Positions 56,601 to 64,000 of a stretch of 64,000 nt of DNA are shown here, piece by piece. The position numbers and the translations under genes are program-made. Source of the stretch: Antedon mediterranea (taxonomy: Eukaryota > Echinodermata > Crinoidea > Comatulida > Antedonidae); NCBI RefSeq assembly GCF_964355755.1, contig NC_092672.1, positions 11,218,501 to 11,282,500 on the forward strand, written 5' to 3'. Position 1 is the first letter of the stretch; every line of letters starts with the position of its first letter. The notes beneath the pieces are model-generated. The model was given only the letters and a program-made list of their open reading frames with translations. It was not told the DNA's origin and ran no database searches.

Positions 56601-59600
56601 AATATTCCGTAATAGTTATTACAAAGTGCGACAACTTTATTAAAAAGTGCAATAGCAGTTATTACAAATGCCATAATAGTTATTACAAAGTGCGACAACT
56701 TTATTAAAAAGTGCGATAGCAGTTATTACAAATGCCATAATAGTTATTACAAGTGCGACAACTTTAAAAAAAAAGTGCAATAGCAGTTATTAAAAAGTGC
56801 GATAGCAGTTATTTTTAAATTTGATTATTTTTTAATTTAATTTTTAAAAATTCCATAATATTTATCACAAAGTGCGACAACTTTATTAAAAAGTGCAATA
56901 GCAGTTATTACAAGTGACATAATAGTTATTACAAAGTGCGAAAATTTTATTAAAAAGTGCGATAGCAGTTATTAAAAATTCCATAATAGTTATTACAAAG
57001 TGCGACAACTTTATTAAAAAGTGCGATAGCAGTTATTACAAATGTCATAATAGTTATTACAAAGTGCGAAAACTTTATTAAAAAGTGTTACAAAGTGCGA
57101 AAACTTTATTAAAAAGTGCAATAGCAGTTATTACAAATTCCATAATAGTTATTACAAAGTGCAACAACTTTATTAAAAAGTGCAATAGCAGTTATTACAA
57201 GTGCCATAATAGTTATTACAAAGTGCGAAAACTTTATTAAAAAGTGCGATAGCAGTTATTTCAAATTCCATAATAGTTATTACAAAGTGCGACAACTTTA
57301 TTAAAAAGTGCGATAACAGTTATTACAAATGCCATAATATTTATTACAAAGTGCGACAACTTTATTAAAAAGTGCAATAGCAGTTATTACAAATTCCATA
57401 ATAGTTATTACAAAGTGCGACAACTTTATTAAAAAGTGCGATAGCAGTTATTACACATTCCATAATAGTTATTTCAAAGTGCGACAATGTTATTACCAAT
57501 TGAGGTTGAAGTATTACAAAGTGCGACAATAGTCATTACAAATTGCTACAATTTTAAAACAAAAATAATCAGTTATTAAACTAGTTATTAAAAATGTGTG
57601 ACAATTTGTTTACAAAGTTTGAAAATTGTTATTAAAATAGTGTGACAATTTGTTTACAAATTAAATACAGATTTATTTAATTTAGATTCACTTTTTGTTT
57701 ATTTTCAGACGTCCTAAATGCTGACGAAGGTAAGCATTTTTATTATGAATATGCCTATACATTCCTTATTATAAGAAAAGATTATTGAATAATAATCTAT
57801 TACACAAAAACTAAGAAGCAAAATAACGTACAATAACATAATCGAAAAAATAACCTCTTTAGTAGAGTAAATCTATATATAAATTATGGTTAATTCTGAC
57901 ATAGGCGAGCACAATGGAAACACTTCGGTACTAAACTCCGCCTTATCTATCTCAGATGTACCGCGAATATACCGCGTTATAACGCCCTAATTATACAATA
58001 CGTTCACACGTACATGCGCATGCGTAGTAAATCAACAAACCCAGAGCCATAATAATAATAACATTATTTTGATGATTTTAAACAAAAAAATAGCTTTGAT
58101 CCATTTAATTTAACGGCTCTGGCTGTGCGCTCCATACACGATCTTCGTGTTTATTGTAGGCTACAGCGATTCTCTAGTAATTGCTAGCATTGTTTTTACA
58201 TATTTTTGGTTAAAATCATCTTTGCAGTAACTTTATGATTGCGTTATCTTAACTAAAATCTTTAAACAAATTGATTGTTTTGATATTTAAAACCTTGTGA
58301 ATGTTATACATTTTTTAAGCACATGACTCCATACACTACATAGGCATAGTTGGACACAAAGATTGCTAGTAATGTACCACGTGACTTTTTAAAATCCGTG
58401 AATGCGCCGAGAGGTTTGTTGATGTACTACGCATGCGCATGTACGTGTGAACAGATTGTATATTTAGGGCGTTATAACGCCGTATTTAGGGGGTTATCGG
58501 CGTTATAACGCCCTAATACGGCGTTATAACGCAGTATTATTATAATTTTTTATTCTTTGGCGGAAATCAGCCACCGTAGATAAAGGCTTTTTAAAGAAAA
58601 TTTCTGATTTCAATCGGTAAATTTTAACTCTACGCGCGGTAGAAGTAATTTCCGGGTTCACGGTAAGGTGCTGTGTCAATCACCTTGCAACTTCCCTGCA
58701 TGGTTGGTTTCTACCAGGGAGTTGTAAAACAAATCCCTGTTTCAACTAAGTTGGCCTCTGGTGCTTGGTGGCGATAGCCATTTTTAGTTTATTTTCGGAC
58801 CGCGCGTGTGAAGGTATATAGATAGTAGTACATAAAGATCAAATTAAATATATTCATAAAACATAGGAGTAGGCCTAATGTGGGAAATAATTATATAAGA
58901 TTACATCGAGAGAACTGATGATAAGAGCTTTTGTTTGAATGAAAAGAAACCCGGATAGACGATTTGTTGAGTAAGCTGCCAGGAATGTATGTATACTGTG
59001 CACCGTTAGGACCCTGGAAAACTGCCCATGTTGCAAGCCGTCTAAAAGTCTTCATCGTCTTCCTTCTTAGGCCAAAAAGGCTCACTGTGTCGCGAAATAA
59101 TGTATTAATTATACCAATTAGGATGGTATTTATTTGATTAAACGCCCGGAACACCTCTTCAATAAAACATCAATTAAAATAAGTATCGCCACCCTCTAGT
59201 AATAATAATTTTACCACCACCATTCTAAACAAAATTACAAATAGACGCCCTATAAAAAAAATTATGCGTTACCAATATGATCTATTCTTTGCAATTGCCA
59301 CAAATAGCCGCCCTATAAAAAAAATCATGCGTTACTAGTATGGTTTATTCTTTGCCATTGCCGCAAATAGCCGTCACAAGTAGTTTAAATTCGTCGTGTC
59401 ATTACCCTACCCTCTTGGGGTAGAATTATATTTACATAGAAAGTCACATATTGCTCATTCTTCTGAGGGCCTACTTATATTTATACAACATAACTGCCCA
59501 TCCTAATGATGGCTTATTGTATTTTTTATTTAATACTTTGAATTAATCTGTAAAACTATTAAGTTTGATGCATTGTGAAATAAAAACGAATGAACGAACG

Positions 59601-62600
59601 AACTTATGGCATGTTTTTTATTACAGATGTTGTAGAGATTGTTGAAGTTGTCGAACCGAGTAAGTAATTTATATATAGTCATTAAACTACTGCAGCAGCA
59701 ATGTTGGAAGCATGATCAACGTTGAATGTGAACATTATACCTAATAGTAGGCCTACAATGTAAATTCACAGTATGCATCGTTAGGAGGCTTTCGATTTGC
59801 GACTACCTAGAACTTGATACATGACGTAATATTAATTTGTTGCGCGCATGCGTTTAAGAGTGGTTTGGGAATTTGAGCCAAGTCGGTCGTCGTCAAACCC
59901 AGTTTCGGCGATTCCAGGTCCAGGTGACGATTCTGTACCAACAAACATGCGCATTTGTTTTGGTGTGCACGGTCTTGCAAACAAAAAAATTAGATGACTT
60001 TGGCCAAATAACGTCATGTATAAGTCCTACAGAAATAGGTCAAAAATCAAAACCTAATTACTCTACTGAAAATATCATCTTACATTTAATTTTATAGCAA
60101 TCCTAACAAGAGGAGAAGCTGTTACTGCTTCACAAAGTTCCGAGGGATGGTCCGGTGTGGCGTCACGGGCAATTGATGGCGGTTTACAAACTGGCTACAG
60201 CAGTGGCTCCTGTACTCATACACGTAAATATCATGCTAATATTATTATCATTTACATTATTTTTGCTAAAATTAAATAATAGTATTTTTATAAAATCATT
60301 TTGGGGATGTCATGTCCAAATAATTAATTACCTCGAGTATTTATTATATATGTATTCAAAATACCACTTTCAAACGTAGAGGCTACAATAAATTATTATT
60401 CTTTTATATATGGTAAAAGAGCATGACGTTTGAAATCAAACCCATCTTTAATACACACAAAATACGCACATAATGCTTCTACTAATAATGAAGAATTGTT
60501 CACATTTCATTTTTAAAGAAAACTCTGGCACCAGCTGGTGGAAGGCTGACTTGGCGGAGACCAGTGACATTTTGTTTGTCAGGATTTATAACCGGAACTG
60601 TAAGTTTAATTTACTCAAGTATTTTCATTTTTACGATTTGTCAGACGATAACTATACTTGTTATAAAAATTATGAAGCATAGGTTTTCCTGATTCCTAAG
60701 TGATGATTGCTTTCTGGTCGTAATGACTTTATCGCTTAGTTGTTGAAGTAAAGGGTTCATATTAGGCCTAATAATGTAGTATCCTTCTCATTTGATTTTT
60801 AAAGAATCGTACAATTTTTTTTTCTGATCAATCATCGTTGTGCTAGAGATGGAACTCTATTGGAACTAAGCTTTAGTCTTTACAAAATATATAAAATAAG
60901 GGTATACGATATATCCATATAGATATCTATATAAATATCTATTGTCCCGAATCCGTACACCAGATACGATAGTATGAACGCTTTTATTCTTTAACACTAA
61001 ACCCATTTTCCATAAATGCGGCGACGTATGCGCGATGCAAGAAGAGATCATACAAGCGACAGTTCAGATGATCCACAACTTTGTATACCATGTTAGTTGC
61101 GTGACGTATTCCTCCTTCTTGCGTTGCGTTCTGTGGGAACCAAGCATTAGTAAGTCAATGTTGTATGTTGATTATGTTTACAATTAAATATCCGTATTAA
61201 TCAACTATTGCTTATATAGCTTTTGGCGAACGTTTGGAATCAGCCGTAGTACGCGTTGGAGACAACGAAAATGCCGATGCCAATGACCCTTGTGGAAGTC
61301 CCGTAACTACGATTGACGTCAGAAACGGACCAGTCATCGACAAGTATTGTGCTGCCGGGACGAGGGGAAGATACATCAGTGTTCATGTTGCTAATTACCT
61401 CACCTTGTGCGAAGTAGAAGCTTATTCTGCAGGTAAGAAGCAGCAACAATTCGGCAATATTGTTTTCACTGATGATCTGAATTGTAATACTGAGCTTTTT
61501 AGAAAACTGCGCAAAAAATATCAAAATACATTTGCCTGAGTTTATTATAAAATATTATAGTGACTTAGGCCTCAATATTTAAATTGATGTATATGATATG
61601 ATGTATGCAAGTATATCAGATATTTAACACTAAAACACTATAATAGTTTAATTGCGAGAACACTATGGATACTAAATGAAGTATGTTTATTCATCAAATC
61701 ATTGTGTGAAAATAGTGCTATGTACAATGTTAAAGTAAAATTATAACATTAACTCATCAAATCTAGGGTCTTAGAAAACTACTAGATATGTTTACAAAAT
61801 GTTCCGTGGGTTAGGATTGAGGAAATCAATACAAATACAACTGTTCAGCTCAAAAGAGTAGAGTCCCCTGTAAATACTAATAAATACCTCGTTATATATT
61901 ATTTCAACATTACAGAGTTGCTGAGTCAAGGCCGTTTCGCTACACAAAGTTCTGAGGGATGGAGTGGCGTAGCAAGCAGAGCAGTTGATGCTTCGCACTC
62001 TGGGAACTACAACCACAATACCTGCACTCACACACGTAAGTTATAGACGTTTATTGTACCGTTCGGATGTCTGAATGTTGTAGAAAAAATAAACAAACAT
62101 CTTTTTGTATGATTATTTCGAATGTAGTTTTTTTACTAACTATATCAATAAGTTGAATAATGTGATTTTCCTTTAGAGCGCCAACCTCAGAATTGGTGGA
62201 AGCTTGATCTTGGAAATTCTTACACAGTCAGATTCGTGAGAATTTACAATAGACACGGTAAAAACTTATCTAGGCAAAGAACATGAATTATTCGTTCATA
62301 TTCTATTACTTTATTAAATATGCATTAGGTGTGACGTAATAATTGGACTGCCTCACATTATATATTACTTGAGGCAAGTTTAGGTAACAAGCAATATAGG
62401 CCTACTATTATAATATAATAATAAATTCATGTTAAAACAATACGTTAGTACAATTGCCATATTGTACAATATAACAATAGAAACAAAAATAGGCCTAATA
62501 AAGTTTGTTTTAATACTGAGAAATTAAAGTAACAATGAATTAAATTTAAGATTGCTGTAGAGAGCGATTAGCTGGTGCCATTGTCCGTGTTGGCGATGAC

Positions 62601-63925
62601 GAAGGCATGACGTCAAACCCTCAATGCGGAGAACCAATAGCAGCTGATGACACTACTGCATCATCCATCATCGACCGACAGTGCAATCCTACACTTGATG
62701 GTCAATACGTCAGTATATCCCTAGAAAACAACTACCTAACTCTTTGTGAAGTCGAAGTATGGGGAGATGGTATGAACTAATGTAGTTAGCGCAATAGCGT
62801 ATTAATTTTATGTGTAAAAGCATGTACAAATCTTTCAGAATAATAATAAATAATAGCTATAATTAATATATTTATATATATATAATAATAATCTTTTAGA
62901 GATAAAAAATAAATGTCACGGGCACTTGTGTGTCTGTATGCATACAATGTTCCAAGCTAAAACAGAATTCTTTGTTTATCTTTTTCAGGAGATATGGAAA
63001 GACCTGTCGTTTCTGAATCTCCTTCTGGTAATGCTCACTACTGGTCATAACAGACTAGATAATCATATTAAGATATGAATCCTATTCTTGACTTATCTTG
63101 TATTAGGCTTACATATAAATATAGTTCTAATTCTCCTGTCATTCTACTGCAGATACGAGGCTTCATACATGAAAGTCTTCCAGTGGATCTGAATACATGT
63201 CATGTAATGATATAAATATGTATATAATTATGACACTAAATAACTAATTCTAAATATGGTTAGATTCTAGCCCAATGAAGCAGCGGCTACTGCAAAACCA
63301 GCATGATGATAATAATTATGATTATTATGAAGTATTTTAAAATTAATTTAAGATGAAAAAATGAATGAATAAGGTACAATTACGAGAAAATTTCGAGAAA
63401 AGAAAAGAGCAAATATCTGACAATACCGTGCTCCCTGAAGCAAAGCTACTTTGAAATAGATATTCAATTTAAACCTGTTTGGGGCTGCTTCATTGGACTT
63501 GAATCTAAAGGGCCTTTCACACCTGTTCCGGCACGGTTCCGGTCCGGCAAATCGAACAAAAATGTTTCGTTTTTACGACGCTCCACGCAGCCAAGCACCA
63601 ACCGATATGCGCGTAGCCGCGTGAAAACGAAACATTGACGTTCGATTGGATTTGCCGTCGCCGGACCGGAACCGTGCCGGAGCAGGTGTGAAAGGCCCTT
63701 AACTCTAGTCAGGCAAGCTCGATTGTCTAGAACGCTAGGCTAGAGATACCGGAGTAAATGGGTTAGTGTCCCAAATTTGAATTGTATTTATGTTTACTTG
63801 CTAAGGGTTGTTGTCGGCTGGAAAACCCACTGCTCAGAGTTCATTAGGATGGCAAGGTTTATCGATGAGAGCCGTTGATGGCGATTACGGGGCAAGATAC
63901 AACCAGAGAACTTGTACTCATACTC
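53473..63925 (+). CDS. Secreted protein with tandem F-type lectin domains (3' end beyond window)
   Basis: Twelve exons are seen, all joined in phase 1: 53473-53608, 55672-55722, 57709-57729, 59627-59659, 60098-60223, 60519-60599, 61220-61432, 61916-62035, 62177-62257, 62563-62769, 62989-63027, 63806-63925. They give 409 codons so far. Order: signal peptide (about 1-19), a short Cys-containing region, an acidic linker (46-80), F-type lectin domain 1 (81-220), domain 2 (221-356), a linker (357-369), and the start of domain 3 (370 onward). F-type (fucolectin) domains bind fucose-containing glycans and serve in innate recognition in many invertebrates and fish (family knowledge). Family marks seen are SQSSEGWSGVASRAID, SCTHT, SWWKADL, VRIYNR, GERLESAVVRVGD, and conserved Cys in DPCG, KYC and LTLCEVE. 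The canonical sugar-binding R-x-D-x4-R stretch is altered in both complete domains (see findings). The 3' end lies outside the window. Confidence 0.92.
54130..54956 (-). mobile_element. 827-bp element, inverted copy of 48580-49338
   Basis: On the - strand it repeats the structure of the first copy: AACAAGGCCAACAGCCATTA, AGTCGCGTGCTAC, GACAGACC tract, GCGC-rich interior, second tract, and CACGCGACT. The tracts are longer here, explaining most of the size difference. Frames at 54089-54277 and 54780-55037 are translations of the microsatellite (SVGLSVCLSV...). Confidence 0.85.
55079..55640 (-). mobile_element. LINE relic: C-terminal part of a reverse transcriptase
   Basis: On the - strand, several frames joined by frameshifts contain YNSELWVLNKKLQESIDIY, RRRLKWYGHIIRLPDDTPIK, VKRPVGRPRNNWMNQI and NRQKWKQIVES. 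The order (YxSExWxL, then RRRLKWxGHIxRxPDD, then GRPRxxWxxQI, then DRxxWxxxV) is characteristic of the C-terminus of non-LTR retrotransposon polymerases (family knowledge). It is broken by frameshifts and is dead. A fragment of the same family is at 26053. Confidence 0.88.
55672..55722 (+). CDS. F-type lectin gene exon 2: acidic linker, 51 nt
   Basis: It encodes ETVIEEEQQDVDENEIE, with ten Glu/Asp among 17 residues. It enters and leaves in phase 1. The acceptor (TATGTGAAAAG) is poor in pyrimidines while the donor is GAAG|GTATAA, so splice strength may be low and the exon optional. It resembles the next two linker exons in acidity and phase. Confidence 0.65.
55723..57708 (+). other. Intron 2 of the lectin gene, mostly minisatellite
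   Basis: A 2-kb intron of which about 1.75 kb is the TTATTACAAAGTGCGACA array listed separately. Confidence 0.75.
55880..57665 (+). repeat. 1.75-kb minisatellite, TTATTACAAAGTGCGACAGC units
   Basis: More than 60 degenerate units. The 5' part is regular: a 26-bp unit GTTATTACAAAGTGCGACAG then CGCTGA, grouped into higher-order blocks marked by TACAATAGTAGTTACTGTA (near 56040, 56165 and 56295). The 3' part uses units of about 40-60 bp mixing TTATTAAAAAGTGCGATAGC, AGTTATTACAAATGCCATAA and CAACTTTATTAAAAAGTGC. It lies entirely in intron 2. Confidence 0.93.
57709..57729 (+). CDS. F-type lectin gene exon 3: 21-nt acidic microexon
   Basis: It encodes DVLNADE only. It is flanked by a strong acceptor (TTTATTTTCAG) and donor (GAAG|GTAAGC), both phase 1, so it is in frame with neighbours. 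The good splice sites and the acidic content like exons 2 and 4 support it despite its size. Confidence 0.65.
57974..58480. mobile_element. 507-bp element with about 68-bp inverted ends, GCGTTATAACGC termini
   Basis: The left end starts GCGTTATAACGCCCTAATTA and continues through CGTTCACACGTACATGCGCA and TGCGTAGTAAATCAACAAAC. The right end (58413-58480) is the inverse with a few mismatches. The end itself contains a 12-14-bp palindrome. On the right two further GGCGTTATAACGCC copies follow to 58532. Non-coding, in intron 3 of the lectin gene. Confidence 0.8.
58540..59626 (+). other. Rest of intron 3 of the lectin gene
   Basis: No exon recognised. A short local duplication is visible: AATAGACGCCCTATAAAAAA near 59240 and AATAGCCGCCCTATAAAAAA near 59306, each followed by an ATGCGTTACnA block, a unit of about 66 bp. 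An 87-codon - strand frame at 58891-59154 has no known motif. Confidence 0.5.
59627..59659 (+). CDS. F-type lectin gene exon 4: acidic linker, 33 nt
   Basis: It encodes DVVEIVEVVEP. The acceptor is TTTTTTATTACAG|AT and the donor CCGA|GTAAGT, phase 1 both sides. It completes a 35-residue acidic and Val-rich spacer between the N-terminal region and the first lectin domain. Confidence 0.7.
60098..61432 (+). CDS. F-type lectin domain 1 (three exons)
   Basis: Exons 60098-60223 (126 nt), 60519-60599 (81 nt) and 61220-61432 (213 nt) encode a 140-residue domain, residues 81-220. It has ASQSSEGWSGVASRAIDGG then SCTHT, SWWKADLAETSDILFVRIYN, and GERLESAVVRVGDNENADAN, ending CEVEAYSAG. The conserved Cys residues of the fold (SCTHT, DPCG, KYC, LTLCE) are present. 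The loop after IYNR reads NSFGER, without the usual D and adjacent CysCys. Confidence 0.92.
60995..61147. mobile_element. Decayed GTTCCCAC fold-back element in the lectin intron
   Basis: The right end TTGCGTTGCGTTCTGTGGGA then ACCAAGC is clear. The left side (CCATTTTCCATAAATGCGGC then GACG) is strongly diverged. It lies between the second and third exons of lectin domain 1. Confidence 0.5.
61916..62769 (+). CDS. F-type lectin domain 2 (three exons)
   Basis: Exons 61916-62035 (120 nt), 62177-62257 (81 nt) and 62563-62769 (207 nt) encode residues 221-356, with TQSSEGWSGVASRAVDAS, TCTHT, NWWKLDLGNSYTVRFVRIYN and ERLAGAIVRVGDDEG, ending LTLCEVEVWGDG. For the third exon the AG at 62561-62562 must be used; the AG two bases earlier gives an immediate in-frame stop. 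The loop after IYNR is only HER, shorter than in domain 1. Confidence 0.9.
62989..63027 (+). CDS. F-type lectin gene exon 11: linker, 39 nt
   Basis: It encodes GDMERPVVSESPS between lectin domains 2 and 3. The acceptor is TTTTTCAG|GA and the donor TCTG|GTAATG, phase 1 both sides. It is a hydrophilic spacer with acidic and Ser/Pro residues. Confidence 0.75.
63508..63700. mobile_element. 193-bp fold-back element, Harbinger-like ends
   Basis: The ends are AAGGGCCTTTCACACCTG followed by TCCGGCACGGTTCCGGTCCG, and the inverted counterpart. The interior also pairs (CGAAACATT/AATGTTTCG). TAA lies on both sides if the element is read as AGGGCC...GGCCCT, matching the 3-bp target preference of PIF/Harbinger transposons (family knowledge). 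Non-coding; it lies in the intron before lectin domain 3. Confidence 0.75.
63806..63925 (+). CDS. F-type lectin domain 3, first exon (domain cut by window end)
   Basis: It encodes GLLSAGKPTAQSSLGWQGLS, then MRAVDGDYGARYNQRTCTHT. At 120 nt in phase 1 to 1 it equals the first exon of domain 2. The donor is CTC|GTGAGT. The rest of the domain is outside the window. Confidence 0.9.
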
Positions 63926-64000
63926 GTGAGTTTTTACATTAATGATTATAGTGTACATTCTGTTATTACTTTTGCCAATAATTATATTATTAGTTGGCTA

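Noticed and set aside
62559-62560. Alternative AG acceptor two bases upstream for the third exon of lectin domain 2
   Set aside because: It would put the frame into an immediate stop codon; the next AG preserves the conserved ERLAGAIVRVGD sequence.
1-64000. CRISPR arrays, bacterial operons, phage or toxin systems
   Set aside because: Tandem repeats here lack the regular repeat plus unique-spacer pattern, and the genes have introns; nothing prokaryotic or viral was recognised.

Overview
This is a eukaryotic, animal-type window: AT-rich, repeat-dense, with coding sequence split into short exons bounded by GT/AG splice sites. An invertebrate deuterostome, most likely an echinoderm, is suggested by secreted proteins with tandem F-type lectin domains, a carotenoid-oxygenase gene of animal type, and a remarkable density of the palindrome GTAGGCCTAC. 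The species call is inference; there is no rRNA, mitochondrial or other marker sequence in the window.

Layout, all three genes on the + strand. (1) 1 to about 24,900: no gene seen; satellites, minisatellites, MITE-like inverted-repeat elements and small dispersed repeats. (2) 25,168-40,085: a complete eight-exon carotenoid oxygenase gene (BCO1/BCO2/RPE65 superfamily, closest in feel to BCO2), 523 codons plus stop, with a 9.3-kb first intron. All four iron-binding histidines are present, but one of the three second-shell glutamates is an aspartate. (3) 45,651-51,755: the 3' three exons of an unrecognised gene, with one large exon carrying a very recent 156-bp in-frame duplication and a short charged, probably coiled-coil C-terminus. 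Its 5' end is not resolved. (4) 53,473 to past the window end: a secreted multi-domain F-type lectin gene. It has a signal-peptide exon, three tiny acidic linker exons (51, 21 and 33 nt), then lectin domains each made from three exons of about 120, 81 and 210 nt. All introns are phase 1, so every internal exon or domain can be duplicated or skipped without breaking frame. Two domains are complete and a third is cut by the window edge.

The most unusual signal is in the non-coding DNA. Three tiny fold-back insertions (40, 43 and 47 bp, at 33,487, 44,813 and 27,988) begin with CA, end with TG, and are flanked by 7-bp direct repeats (one with 6/7 match). Two larger related-looking elements (503 and 333 bp, at 39,379 and 43,398), with ends CAAAGAAC...GTTCTTTG, also have exact 7-bp duplications. 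Together they suggest a transposition mechanism with a 7-bp staggered cut that mobilises extremely short palindromes. Other mobile or repeat material includes a TA-flanked 490-bp MITE just inside a splice donor, a Harbinger-like fold-back element, a nested GTTCCCAC-ended fold-back family, a 507-bp element ending in the palindrome GCGTTATAACGC, reverse-transcriptase C-terminal relics of LINEs, an inverted pair of about 0.8-kb elements with GACAGACC microsatellites, and a 985-bp unit with direct repeats. No CRISPR array, operon or bacterial feature is present. All exon calls were made by reading by eye and await transcript or homology evidence.
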